A DNA stretch of 64,000 bases, taken from contig JANJTP010000043.1 of the NCBI GenBank assembly GCA_024711025.1, forward strand, positions 1 to 64,000. Reading direction: 5' to 3'. The DNA comes from Solirubrobacteraceae bacterium (GTDB lineage Bacteria; Actinomycetota; Thermoleophilia; Solirubrobacterales; Solirubrobacteraceae). The notes under the pieces are model-generated. The model worked only from the letters and a program-made list of their open reading frames with translations. It was not told where the DNA came from and searched no databases. Each line of letters starts with the position of its first letter. Position 1 is the stretch's first letter. The position numbers and the translations under genes were made by a program. Below, piece by piece: positions 43,432 to 53,096 of this stretch.

Positions 43432-44478
43432 ATGGTCGAGCACCCGCTTCCCGGGACGGAGGCAGCGCGCGAGTGGCTCGCGACGATGCTGCTGATCCGC
43501 CGCTTCGAGGAGCGCGCCGGCGAGCAGTACGCGAGGGCGAAGATCGGCGGCTTCCTGCACCTGGCGATCGGCGAGGAGGCGACGATCGTGGGCGCGGTTC
43601 GCGCGCTGCGCGACACCGACCACCTCATCGGCACCTACCGCACGCACGGCCACGCGCTCGCCCGCGGCAGCGACCCGGGCGCCGTCATGGCCGAGCTGTT
43701 CGGGCGTGAGGACGGGCTGTGTCGCGGACGCGGCGGCTCGATGCACATGTTCGACGCGGAGCGGCGGTTCCACGGCGGCTACGGGATCGTCGGCGGCAAC
43801 CTGCCGATCGCGGCGGGGATGGCACTGGCGAGCGACTACCGCGGCGACGGCGACGTGACGCTCTGCCAGTTCGGCGACGGAGCGACCAACCAGGGCACGT
43901 TCGGCGAGACGATGAACCTCGCCGCGCTGTGGCACCTGCCGATCGTCTTCATGGTCACCAACAACCGCTTCGGTATGGGCACGTCGCTCGAGCGCCACTC
44001 GGCGGTGACCGATCTGCAGAAGAAGGGCGAGGGCTTCGGCGTGCCCGGCATGGAGTGCGACGGCATGGACGTGCTCGACACGTTCCACGTCACCTCGCAG
44101 GCCCTGCGAATCGCCAGGGAGGAGCGCCGACCGATCCTCGTCGAGGCGCTGACCTACCGCTTCCGAGGCCATTCCGCGGCCGACCCGGAGGAGTACCGCA
44201 CCAGGGAGGAGGTCGCGGAGTGGCGCGAGCGCGACCCTATCGCGACGTTCGGGGCGCGCCTGGAGGCTGAGGGCGTCGTCAGCGCGCAGGAGCGCGCCGA
44301 TCTGGACGCGGCGGCCGTCGCGCGCGTCGAGGAGGCAATCGCGTTCGCCGACGCCTCGCCGGCGCCGGACCCCGCCTCGCTCTACGACGACGTCTACGTG
44401 CTCGGCGGCGAGCTGCGCGGCTGGTACTCGGTCGACGAGCGCGGCGCCGGCGTGCGGCGCGGCGAGGAGATCGCCTGA
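43432..44478 (+). CDS. pdhA: Pyruvate (2-oxo acid) dehydrogenase E1 alpha
   Basis: MLLIRRFEERAGEQYARAKIGGFLHLAIGEEA; GRGGSMHMFDAERRFHGGYGIVGGNLPIAAG; ThDP motif GDGATNQGTFGETMNLAALWHLPIVFMVTNN. Confidence 0.93.
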   Translation: MVEHPLPGTEAAREWLATMLLIRRFEERAGEQYARAKIGGFLHLAIGEEATIVGAVRALRDTDHLIGTYRTHGHALARGSDPGAVMAELFGREDGLCRGRGGSMHMFDAERRFHGGYGIVGGNLPIAAGMALASDYRGDGDVTLCQFGDGATNQGTFGETMNLAALWHLPIVFMVTNNRFGMGTSLERHSAVTDLQKKGEGFGVPGMECDGMDVLDTFHVTSQALRIAREERRPILVEALTYRFRGHSAADPEEYRTREEVAEWRERDPIATFGARLEAEGVVSAQERADLDAAAVARVEEAIAFADASPAPDPASLYDDVYVLGGELRGWYSVDERGAGVRRGEEIA

Positions 44479-45464
44479 TGGCGACGATGCGCTACCGCGA
44501 GGCGCTCAACCAGGCGCTGCGCGAGGAGCTGGCGCGCGACGAGCGCGTCTTCCTGATGGGCGAGGACATCGGCGTCTTCCAAGGCGCCTACAAGGTCACG
44601 GCGGGGCTGCTGGACGAGTTCGGCGAGCGGCGCGTGCGCGACACGCCGATCTCCGAGAACACCATCGTCGGCATGGGCGTCGGCGCGGCGATGCTCGGCC
44701 TGCGCCCGGTCGTCGAGCTCATGACGATCAACTTCTCGCTGCTCGCGTTCGACCAGATCGTCAACCATGCCGCGCACATCCACTACATGTTCGGCGGGCA
44801 GGCGCGGGTTCCGCTGGTCGTGCGGATGCCGCAGGGCGCCGGCCACCAGCTCGGTCCGACGCACTCGCACTCGTGGGAGGCGCTCTACCTGCACGTGCCG
44901 GGTCTGCTGGTCGCCGTCCCGAGCACGCCGGCCGACGCGAAGGGCCTGCTGAAGGCGGCCATCCGCGACGAGAACCCGGTGATCTTCATCGAGCACGAGT
45001 ACCTCTACGGCCAGCGCGGCGAGGTGCCCGACGACGAGGACCACGTGACGCCGTTCGGCCAGGCGGCGATCCGCCGTGAGGGCGCCGACGTGACGATCGT
45101 CGGCATCTCGCGGATGGCGGTTACGGCGCAGCACGCCGCGGAGCAGCTCGCCGATCACCACGACGTCGACGCCGAGGTGATCGACCCGCGGACGCTGCGC
45201 CCGCTCGACCTCGACACGATCCTCGAGAGCGTGCGCAAGACGAGCCGCTGCGTGATCGTCGAGGAGGGCTGGCCGCACGGCGGCGTCGGCGCGAACCTCG
45301 CGGCGCTGATCCAGGAGCAGGCCTTCGACTTCCTCGACGCGCCGATCACGCGCGTCACCGGCGCCGACGTGCCGATGCCCTACGCGCGCAACCTCGAGCA
45401 GATCGCGTTCCCTCACGAGCCGCAGGTCGTCGAGGCGGCGCTCGCGACGCTGCGCCACCTCTAG
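44478..45464 (+). CDS. pdhB: Pyruvate (2-oxo acid) dehydrogenase E1 beta
   Basis: MRYREALNQALREELARDERVFLMGEDIGVFQGAYKVTAGL; PYARNLEQIAFP. Confidence 0.95.
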   Translation: MATMRYREALNQALREELARDERVFLMGEDIGVFQGAYKVTAGLLDEFGERRVRDTPISENTIVGMGVGAAMLGLRPVVELMTINFSLLAFDQIVNHAAHIHYMFGGQARVPLVVRMPQGAGHQLGPTHSHSWEALYLHVPGLLVAVPSTPADAKGLLKAAIRDENPVIFIEHEYLYGQRGEVPDDEDHVTPFGQAAIRREGADVTIVGISRMAVTAQHAAEQLADHHDVDAEVIDPRTLRPLDLDTILESVRKTSRCVIVEEGWPHGGVGANLAALIQEQAFDFLDAPITRVTGADVPMPYARNLEQIAFPHEPQVVEAALATLRHL

Positions 45465-45471
45465 GAGCCCG

Positions 45472-46881
45472 GTGACCGAGATCGTCATGCCGCGCCTGTC
45501 CGACTCGATGGAGGAGGGCACGATCGTCCGTTGGCTGAAGGCCCACGGCGACCGGGTGGAGCGCGGCGACGAGCTCGCGGAGATCGAGACCGACAAGGCG
45601 ACGATGGCCTACGAGTCCGACGCCGCCGGCGTGCTGGAGATCCTCGCGCACGAGGGCGACACGCTGCCGATCGGGACGGTCATCGCGCGACTCAGCGAGC
45701 CGGGCGCCGGGACGGGTGAGCCGGGCACCGTGGCGGGCGAGACGGGCGCCGTGGCGGGCAAGCCGGGCGCGGCGGAGCCGATCGCGGCCGTGCCCGAGGC
45801 GGGGCCCGCACCGGCGCCCGGCGCCGGCGTGCCCGCTGAGCCGCCGGTCGAGGAGCCCGTCGCGGGCGAGCGTCCGACGGCCGCGGCGGCGCCGGGCCCG
45901 ACCCCGCCCGACCTCTCGGCACGGGCGCCCGAGCGACTCAAGGCTTCGCCGCTTGCGCGTCGGTTGGCGCGTGAGCTGGGGGTGGAGCTGGCGGGGCTGG
46001 CGGGCAGCGGGCCGGGCGGACGGATCGTCAAGGCCGACGTGCAGCACGCCGCCGATGGCGCCCGGACGGCGCCCACGCCCACGACGGCAGCGGCGATCGC
46101 GGCCACACCCGCTCAGGCACCCACCCCGCCCGCAAAGGCTCCCCCACCCCCGCCCACGCCGGCGGCAGTGCCGGCACTCGACGCCGGCACCGCCAAGGGC
46201 CACGTGACGGTCACCGAGCCGACCCGCACCCAACAGCTCATCGCCCGGCGCATGGCCGAAAGCCGCGCCACGATCCCCGCCTTCACGCTGCGCACCAGCG
46301 TCGACATGACCGACGCCGCCGCGCTACGCGAACAGCTCAAGCAGACCGGCCACCAGCCGCTGCCCAGCTACAACGACCTGATCGTCAAAGCGACCGCCCT
46401 CGCGCTACGCCACCACCCCCTCGCCAACAGCAGCTACAAGGACGCCCGCTTCGAGACCTACTCGCGCGTCAACATCGGCATCGCCGTCGCGACCCAGGAC
46501 GCCCTCATCGTCCCCACGATCTTCGACGCCGACCAAAAGACGCTCACCCAGCTCACAACCGAAGCCCGCGAGCTCGCCCAACGCGTCCGCGAAGGCACCA
46601 TCACCCCACCCGAGCTCTCCGGCGCCACATTCACGATCAGCAACCTCGGCATGTACGCGATCGACGGCTTCGAAGCAGTCATCAACCCCCCACAAGCCGC
46701 GATCCTCGCCGCCGGCAGAATCCAACAACGACCGGCAAACCACAACGGCCAACTCACCCTACGCCACCAACTCGACCTCGCACTCTCCTGCGACCACCGC
46801 ATCCTCCACGGCGCCCCCGCAGCGGAGTTCCTCACACAGATCAAACAGACCCTCGAAAACCCCCTCGCACTCGCACTCTGA
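45472..46881 (+). CDS. pdhC: Dihydrolipoamide acetyltransferase E2
   Basis: MTEIVMPRLSDSMEEGTIVRWLKAHGDRVERGDELAEIETDKATMAYES (lipoyl domain), Pro/Ala linkers, peripheral-subunit-binding domain, catalytic HRILHGAPAAEFL. Confidence 0.95.
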   Translation: MTEIVMPRLSDSMEEGTIVRWLKAHGDRVERGDELAEIETDKATMAYESDAAGVLEILAHEGDTLPIGTVIARLSEPGAGTGEPGTVAGETGAVAGKPGAAEPIAAVPEAGPAPAPGAGVPAEPPVEEPVAGERPTAAAAPGPTPPDLSARAPERLKASPLARRLARELGVELAGLAGSGPGGRIVKADVQHAADGARTAPTPTTAAAIAATPAQAPTPPAKAPPPPPTPAAVPALDAGTAKGHVTVTEPTRTQQLIARRMAESRATIPAFTLRTSVDMTDAAALREQLKQTGHQPLPSYNDLIVKATALALRHHPLANSSYKDARFETYSRVNIGIAVATQDALIVPTIFDADQKTLTQLTTEARELAQRVREGTITPPELSGATFTISNLGMYAIDGFEAVINPPQAAILAAGRIQQRPANHNGQLTLRHQLDLALSCDHRILHGAPAAEFLTQIKQTLENPLALAL

Positions 46882-47033
46882 GCCTCAGGCCAGCCCGTCG
46901 CTCAACGCTCGTCACGCGGGAGCGACAGCGTCAGCGCGAGGCCGACCGGCGGCAGCGCCGCAAGCAACACGAGGACGGTCGTGGGCCACTGTGATCCTCA
47001 AACGCATGTCCTCTCCCTGCGCGGCGCGCCTGC

Positions 47034-47726
47034 CTACTCCCTGGCGCGTACGAGCGCCAGCCGTACCCTCGCCGAGAGCGATGCGTTCGCCGCCGCGACC
47101 GGGTAGGGCTCTGTCGAGCGGAGGCTCGCCACGAAGCCCTCCACGGTCTCCCCAACGGCGCGCTCACCGATGATGTACGACGACCGCGGCCGGCCGATCC
47201 CGGTAATCGTGTCACCCTTCAACGGCAGCACCGTCGTGTACGAGTACGGACCCCACGTGCCGTCGATCAGCACGAGCGGCGAGAGGAACCGCTCGCCGAC
47301 CTCCATGCGAGGGCCGTCGCCGCCCGCCATCGGGATCTTCTCTCCGTCCTTGACGGACCATCCCCACCCCTCGAACGTCGCCTCGGCCGGGAGCGGCGGC
47401 GCCTCGACCCGGCTCCAAAGCGCCTTCTCGAAGCGTACAGTCAGCACGCGCGACGCATACCCCTCGCCGACCGCCTGCTCCTCCGCGGACAACGGGCGCT
47501 CCCGCTCGCTGAGCACCGTGATGATCGCCGCATGATCGGCGAACGACACGACATCCCGGAGACTGCGAGCCGGAAACATCTCCTCGGCTTGGGCGAGGAC
47601 GAGCGACCGGTCATCGGACGATGGGCCCGCCATTCGGAGGGCGGTGACACCTGCGGCGACGAGCAGCGCAACAGCGACGACGAGACCACCCCGCCGCACA
47701 CCCCGGCTGCGCATCGCGCTGATCAT
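47034..47726 (-). CDS. Membrane-anchored/secreted hypothetical protein, paralogue A
   Basis: MISAMRSRGVRRGGLVVAVALLVAAGVTALRMAGPSSDDRSLVLAQAEEMFPARSLRDVVSFADHAAIITVLSERER...; near-duplicate at 48832-49566. Confidence 0.75.
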   Translation of the reverse strand: MISAMRSRGVRRGGLVVAVALLVAAGVTALRMAGPSSDDRSLVLAQAEEMFPARSLRDVVSFADHAAIITVLSERERPLSAEEQAVGEGYASRVLTVRFEKALWSRVEAPPLPAEATFEGWGWSVKDGEKIPMAGGDGPRMEVGERFLSPLVLIDGTWGPYSYTTVLPLKGDTITGIGRPRSSYIIGERAVGETVEGFVASLRSTEPYPVAAANASLSARVRLALVRARE

Positions 47727-47832
47727 CGGGCTCACGGGCCGCTTCTCCCAGGTACGGTTGCGCCCAGCGACGTTCTGCTGACCGTAACCGCCGTCTTGCG
47801 CAGGGGCAACCACCACCGTCGGGAGTGAACGG

Positions 47833-48741
47833 GTGCGATCATGCTTCACGGCGGGTACGATCGCCACGGGCGGCGCCGTAGCCCTCGCGATCGCCGCGGT
47901 CGCGGGCATCCTCATCGCGACGTCCGGCGCCGGGGGAGTCGTTGCTTCATCGGAGGCCGCGCTGCTCGACTCGTACGCCGGCGGCGCGATTCCCGGCGCA
48001 CGATCCACGCTCGTCACATCGAGCCGCTCCGGCGGCAAGGAGCTGGTGGTGACGCTTCCGGCCGACGCGGTCGGCGAGCCACCGGACCGACCGCAGGTCC
48101 AGGTCGCTCACCTGGGCTGGCTGACCGGGCTCATCGCGTCGAGCGCGGCGAGCGACCAGCCCGACCTGACCGATTTCGCGACCCGGGAGTCCGACGGCTC
48201 GACGCCCCCGGGGAGCGCGAACTTCTGGGAGGGAGCTGTCCGCCTCTCTCCGGGGTCCGATCTATCGAGCGAGTCCTCGTCGCTCGACGGCGTGACCACC
48301 GACGTCGCACTTCGCCAGACGGACGCAAATCTGGCGGTGCTCCGCAACGGGCTGGGCGAGCTCCTCGTGAGCGACCACGCCGGCATCGTGTCGATAGACC
48401 CGAAGGCGAACCGGTTCGCCGTCACGGTCGACCTGCAGGTCACGCGCATGAGCGACGTCACGCGGTTCTTCGGCGACATCTTCGACGGTCTCGCGACCGG
48501 GCTCGTCGGCGGGACGGACCCGTTGATCGAGGGCATGGCGATCCGCGTCACCGACGCCGACGGGCTGGCCGCCGGCGTTTGGCGGCTACCCCGGATCGGG
48601 CTGGGGTCGGGCGCGTTCGACCCGAGCATCGAAGTTCCCGACGTCAGGCCGCTGACGATGGACTTCACGAGCCTGACCGGTACGAACCCGCCAGCCGGAA
48701 GCGCGTCGGGCGGCGTCGGCCGGCTCCCCCATGGCGAGTGA
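47833..48741 (+). CDS. Secreted/membrane-anchored hypothetical protein
   Basis: N-terminal hydrophobic segment GTIATGGAVALAIAAVAGILIATSGAGGVVA; 302 aa; divergent from paralogue A. Confidence 0.68.
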   Translation: MRSCFTAGTIATGGAVALAIAAVAGILIATSGAGGVVASSEAALLDSYAGGAIPGARSTLVTSSRSGGKELVVTLPADAVGEPPDRPQVQVAHLGWLTGLIASSAASDQPDLTDFATRESDGSTPPGSANFWEGAVRLSPGSDLSSESSSLDGVTTDVALRQTDANLAVLRNGLGELLVSDHAGIVSIDPKANRFAVTVDLQVTRMSDVTRFFGDIFDGLATGLVGGTDPLIEGMAIRVTDADGLAAGVWRLPRIGLGSGAFDPSIEVPDVRPLTMDFTSLTGTNPPAGSASGGVGRLPHGE

Positions 48742-48831
48742 CGACGACGTACCGGAAGCGGGCGGGGCGTCGCGATGTACGGCGCAACCACCCGCGCTTC
48801 CAGTTGAAGCTGGCGCCGGAAGACCCGGCGG

Positions 48832-49566
48832 TCAGGGCTCCGTGTCGGTCTTGGCTTGGTTTGCTTCCTCGTCGGCGCGTACGAGCGCGAGCCGTTCTCT
48901 CGCCGAGAGCGATGCGTTCGCCGCCGCGACCGGGTAGGGCTCTGTCGAGCGGAGGCTCGTCACGAAATCCTCCACGGTCTCCCCAACGGCGCGCTCACCG
49001 ATGATGTACGACGACCGCGGCCGGCCGATCCCGGTGATCGTGTCACCCTTCAACGGCAGCACCGTCGTGTACGAGTACGGGCTCCACGTGCCGTCGATCA
49101 GAACGAGCGGAGAGAGGAACCGCGCACCGACCTCCAGTCGCGGCCCGTTGCCGCTCACAAGGGGTACCTTCTCGCTGCCCTTGACGGACCACCCCAAGGC
49201 GTCGATCGTCGCGTCGGCGGGAAGAGGTGGAGCCCCGGCCCTGCTCCACAGCGGCTTCTCAAAGCGCAGCGTAATCTCGCGCGGCGCGTATCCCTCGCCG
49301 GCCGCCTGCTCTTCGGCGGACATCGGGCGCTCCCGCTCGCTGAGCACCGTGATGATGGCTACGTGATCGGCGAACGACGCGACATCCCGGAGATCTCCCG
49401 ACGGGAACACCTCGTCGGCTTGGCCCAGCACGAGCGGCCGATCGTCGGACGATCGAACCAACGAGACAGCCACGGCGGTCGTTAACGTGAGCAGCACAGC
49501 GGCAGCGGTCGCCAGGTAGACCCGTCGCATGCGCGGCCCGTGGCGCGTGCCCATGTCTTGACTCAT
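48832..49566 (-). CDS. Membrane-anchored/secreted hypothetical protein, paralogue B
   Basis: MSQDMGTRHGPRMRRVYLATAAAVLLTLTTAVAVSLVRSSDDRPLVLGQADEVFPSGDLRDVASFADHVAIITVLSERER... Confidence 0.75.
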   Translation of the reverse strand: MSQDMGTRHGPRMRRVYLATAAAVLLTLTTAVAVSLVRSSDDRPLVLGQADEVFPSGDLRDVASFADHVAIITVLSERERPMSAEEQAAGEGYAPREITLRFEKPLWSRAGAPPLPADATIDALGWSVKGSEKVPLVSGNGPRLEVGARFLSPLVLIDGTWSPYSYTTVLPLKGDTITGIGRPRSSYIIGERAVGETVEDFVTSLRSTEPYPVAAANASLSARERLALVRADEEANQAKTDTEP

Positions 49567-49577
49567 CGCACCCCACC

Positions 49578-49702
49578 TCAATATGTCCGATTGATCTCGT
49601 AGACGTCGTGATCGCCGAGATAGTTGTTCGAGGCGTCGTTCATCATGCAGTAGTAGCGGCTGTCGCTGGCCGTGCTTGCAGGGTCCGCTTCCGTGTTGGA
49701 TG
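49578..49702 (-). pseudogene. C-terminal gene fragment upstream of paralogue B
   Basis: Minus-strand open frame without an early start: ...NTEADPASTASDSRYYCMMNDASNNYLGDHDVYEINRTY*; an in-frame TGA lies upstream. Confidence 0.4.
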
Positions 49703-49820
49703 AGCGAGGCCTACGGCGTGGCCAGTTTCATGACAGGCAAGCTGCCAAGTCGTGGTTGACGGGAGGCTCGAGGCGCCGAGGGCGCGCCCACCGGCAAATC
49801 CCTCTCACGACTCGCGAGCG

Positions 49821-50411
49821 TCAGTTCGGCTCCTGGCTGCGATCGAGCGTGACCGTCGGCGGCGAGCTGTCGGCCTCGACGATCACGCACAGGCTGCGGT
49901 TGGGATCCGGGCCGGGCAGGCAGGTGCGGTAGACGCCCGGGCCGATCTTCCACGTGACCAGCCGGCGCAGGTCGCCGCGTACGGACGTCGGCGCGCGCCG
50001 CGCGAAGAAGTCGCGCGCCGCGCGCGCCTGATCTCGCAGGGCACGCTGCTCGGCGACCAGCGCCGGACGATGGGCCAGACTGCCCGCGAAGAGGGCCGCC
50101 AGGACGGCGAGCAGCGCGATCACGCCGCCGCGATCGCGGGCGACGCCGCGGGGCAGCGAGGGGTCGCCACGTCGCAGCAGGCGTCCGAGGAGCGGCGCCG
50201 CGATCGCGACCGCGAGCAGGTTGAAGAACGTCGCGATCAGCAGTGCGCCGATCGGCTCCGGAGCGCGATCTCCGGCGAACGGCAACAGCGCGATGAGCAC
50301 GGCCTCCGCGGCCGTCAGCGCCGCGAACGCCGGTGGCTGCCACGAGCCGCGCAGGCGCCAGCGCAGGCGCCGCAGCCAGATGCGGCGGTCGGCTCGGTCC
50401 TCCACGCTCAC
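49821..50411 (-). CDS. Membrane protein of unknown function
   Basis: MSVEDRADRRIWLRRLRWRLRGSWQPPAFAALTAAEAVLIALLPFAG...; two to three TM segments and a soluble C-terminus with two Cys. Confidence 0.65.
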   Translation of the reverse strand: MSVEDRADRRIWLRRLRWRLRGSWQPPAFAALTAAEAVLIALLPFAGDRAPEPIGALLIATFFNLLAVAIAAPLLGRLLRRGDPSLPRGVARDRGGVIALLAVLAALFAGSLAHRPALVAEQRALRDQARAARDFFARRAPTSVRGDLRRLVTWKIGPGVYRTCLPGPDPNRSLCVIVEADSSPPTVTLDRSQEPN

Positions 50412-50563
50412 GAGGGTACGTGCGGCAGCCGATTTCCGTGCGGCTCAAGCGCCCGCCGCACGGTCAGTCGGCCGATCGCGCTCGCGGAGACGTGCGGCGT
50501 GCGCGCGGCGCGCGGCGCCCGGCGCGCGGCGCTTTCTGCTCACCGTGGATACCCTCGAAGGCG

Positions 50564-51277
50564 ATGCTCGCCGTACCGGAGCTGTGGATCGCACACCTCG
50601 GCCTGGTGCCCTACCGGGATGGCCTGGTGCTGCAGGAACGCGTGCGCGACGCACGCGAGGCGGGCCTCGTGCCCGACGCCCTGCTGCTGCTGGAGCACCC
50701 GCCCGTGTACACGCGCGGACGGCGGACGAGCGCCGGCGAGCTGCCGTTCGGCGAGGACTGGTACGCCGAGCGCGGCATCGAGATCGTCGACGTCCGGCGC
50801 GGCGGCAAGGTCACCTACCACGCTCCCGGCCAGCTCGTCGGCTACCCGATCGTCGCCGCCCCCGAGGTCGCCGCGCACGTGCGGGCAATGGAGCGCGCGA
50901 TCGCGTCGGCGCTCGCCGAGGAGGGCGTGCCGGCCGCCGGCCGCCCGGACGACGGCCCCGACTTCACCGGCGTCTGGGTCGAGCGAGAGCGCAAGATCGC
51001 CTCGATCGGCGTACACGTCCGCCGGGGCATCTCGACACACGGCTTCGCCGTCAACGTCGACATGGACCTCGAGCCGTGGACGTGGATCGTCCCATGCGGC
51101 CTGCAGGTGCCGATGACCTCGATCGCCGCCGAGACCGGTCGCGTGGGCTCGCTCGTGCCCGGCTTTGCCCGGCGGATGGCGAGCGCGTACACGCGCGAGC
51201 ACGGGGGGCGCGAGCGTGCGGTGTCACCCGCCGAGCTCGAGCGCGCGCTGGCGCGGCCCCCCGCCGCTGTAGCCTGA
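50564..51277 (+). CDS. lipB: Octanoyltransferase
   Basis: LLLEHPPVYTRGRR; VRRGGKVTYHAPGQLVGYPIV; KIASIGVHVRRGISTHGFAVNVDMDLEPW; PCGL. Confidence 0.94.
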   Translation: MLAVPELWIAHLGLVPYRDGLVLQERVRDAREAGLVPDALLLLEHPPVYTRGRRTSAGELPFGEDWYAERGIEIVDVRRGGKVTYHAPGQLVGYPIVAAPEVAAHVRAMERAIASALAEEGVPAAGRPDDGPDFTGVWVERERKIASIGVHVRRGISTHGFAVNVDMDLEPWTWIVPCGLQVPMTSIAAETGRVGSLVPGFARRMASAYTREHGGRERAVSPAELERALARPPAAVA

Positions 51278-51285
51278 GGGGCACG

Positions 51286-52275
51286 ATGAGCGAGCAGCCG
51301 GTAGAGCGCGAGCACAAGACGCGCTCACGCGCGAACCCTGGCGGCATGGACGTCCTGCAGGTGCTCGGCGCCGATGTGCAGCCGATCCGCGCACGCAAGC
51401 CGCCGTGGTTCAAGGTTCCCGCCCCGGGAGGGGCCAAGTACCGCGAGCTGAAGCGGATGCTGGAGGCCGAGAACCTCCACACCGTCTGCCAGGAGGCCGC
51501 CTGCCCGAACGTCGGCGACTGCTGGGAGCGCGGCACCGCGACGTTCATGATCCTCGGCGACACCTGCACCCGCCGCTGCGGCTTCTGCAACGTAAAGACC
51601 GGCAAGCCGACCTGGAACGACCCGCTCGAGCCGGCACGGGTCGCACGCTCGATCGCGCGGCTCGGCCTGCGCCACGCGGTGATCACGAGCGTCGACCGCG
51701 ACGACCTGCCGGACTACGGCTCGCGGATCTGGGCGGCAACGATCCGCCAGGTGCGCCGCCAGGCCCCCGACTGCCAGGTCGAGGTGCTGACGCCGGACTT
51801 CCGCGGCGAGGAGATGCCGCTCGCGACCGTGATCGCCGAGCGCCCGGACGTCTTCAACCACAACGTCGAGGTCGTGCCGCGGCTCTACCGGATCGCCCGC
51901 CGCGGCTCGCGCTGGGAGCGCTCGCTGCGCGTGCTGCGCAACGCGAAGCAGCTCGGCGGCGACGACGTGGTGACGAAGTCGGGGCTGATGGTCGGCCTCG
52001 GCGAGACGCACGACGAGATGGTCGCGGCGTTCGCCGACCTGCGCGCAGCGGGTGTGCAGGTGCTGACCGTCGGCCAGTACCTGCGCCCGACCGAGAACCA
52101 CCTGCCGATCGTGCGCTACTGGCACCCCGACGAGTTCAAGGCGCTCGAGGAGGCCGCGTACGAGCTCGGCTTCGACCACATCGCGGCCGGCCCGCTCGTG
52201 CGCAGCTCCTATCACGCCGACCAGCACGTGCCGCAGCGGCACGCCGGCGCCGGGCCGCTCGCCGCGGGCGCCTGA
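51286..52275 (+). CDS. lipA: Lipoyl synthase
   Basis: CQEAACPNVGDCWERGTATFMILGDTCTRRCGFCNVKTGKP (both Fe-S motifs). Confidence 0.96.
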   Translation: MSEQPVEREHKTRSRANPGGMDVLQVLGADVQPIRARKPPWFKVPAPGGAKYRELKRMLEAENLHTVCQEAACPNVGDCWERGTATFMILGDTCTRRCGFCNVKTGKPTWNDPLEPARVARSIARLGLRHAVITSVDRDDLPDYGSRIWAATIRQVRRQAPDCQVEVLTPDFRGEEMPLATVIAERPDVFNHNVEVVPRLYRIARRGSRWERSLRVLRNAKQLGGDDVVTKSGLMVGLGETHDEMVAAFADLRAAGVQVLTVGQYLRPTENHLPIVRYWHPDEFKALEEAAYELGFDHIAAGPLVRSSYHADQHVPQRHAGAGPLAAGA

Positions 52276-52311
52276 GCGGCGGGCGCTGCCGGTCGCACCC
52301 GCGAGCGCCCC

Positions 52312-52785
52312 GTGCTGATCCCCCTGCGCGACGACAGCGAGCGGCGACGGCGACCGGCCGCGGCGCTGCTTGGCGCCCTGCTCTGCGTGGCCGCCGCGGT
52401 CTGGGCGGCGCTCGGCGGCGGTGGCGTCGCGGCCGTGCTCGCCTGCCTCGTCAACGGGACCGCCGTCTGGGTTCTCGGGGCCGGGCTGGAGAGCGCCGTG
52501 AGTCGCACGTGGCTGGTCCTGTCGCTGCTGCTGGGAGCAGCCGGCGGCGTCGCGCTCGGCCTCGCAAGCTCTCGATCGGGCGCGCCGCTCGCCGCCTGGG
52601 GAACCACCGGCGCGGCGCTCGAAGCCGCCGTGCTCCACGCGCTGCGACTGCCGCGAGCGCACGTGCTGTCATTGGTCGCCGCACCGTGGCTGACCGGCCT
52701 GGTAGAGCTGCCGGGCCGTGCCTGGGCTGCGATCTGGGCAGGCCTGACGCTGCTGCTGGGACTGCTCGGAGCGTTCGGGGGCTGA
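52312..52785 (+). CDS. Membrane protein of unknown function
   Basis: 157 aa, several hydrophobic helices. Confidence 0.6.
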   Translation: MLIPLRDDSERRRRPAAALLGALLCVAAAVWAALGGGGVAAVLACLVNGTAVWVLGAGLESAVSRTWLVLSLLLGAAGGVALGLASSRSGAPLAAWGTTGAALEAAVLHALRLPRAHVLSLVAAPWLTGLVELPGRAWAAIWAGLTLLLGLLGAFGG

Positions 52786-52789
52786 ACGG

Positions 52790-52966
52790 GTGCGCGGCGT
52801 GATGCTCGCGGTGACGCTCCTCTTCCTCGTCGGGTTCACGACCCTGACGATCCATGCCGCGATCGACCGCGGCTTCACGATCCTCTCCGTCATCTCCCTG
52901 CTGGTCGTCGGCCTGCTCGCGATCGGCATCCTCGGCGCGATCTGGGGGCGCCGGCCGGGGGAGTAG
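52790..52966 (+). CDS. 58-aa membrane protein (not in the supplied ORF track)
   Basis: GTG at 52790: VRGVMLAVTLLFLVGFTTLTIHAAIDRGFTILSVISLLVVGLLAIGILGAIWGRRPGE*. Confidence 0.6.
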   Translation: MRGVMLAVTLLFLVGFTTLTIHAAIDRGFTILSVISLLVVGLLAIGILGAIWGRRPGE

Positions 52967-53001
52967 GAGGCGTCACGCCGATGCGATCGCCCGGCGGCGA
53001 G

Positions 53002-53041
53002 GTGGACTTCGTGGACTGACTTGCGGACGGGCCGGTGCCCG
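53002..53041 (+). repeat. Left copy of a 40-bp direct repeat; contains the 3' end of a lost vapC (..EVDFVD*)
   Basis: GTGGACTTCGTGGACTGACTTGCGGACGGGCCGGTGCCCG; 37/40 identical to 53722-53761. Confidence 0.85.
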
Positions 53042-53096
53042 CACATGGACGCGCGAGTGGCACATGAAATGGCATCGGCTCTGGTACGGTGGCGCC

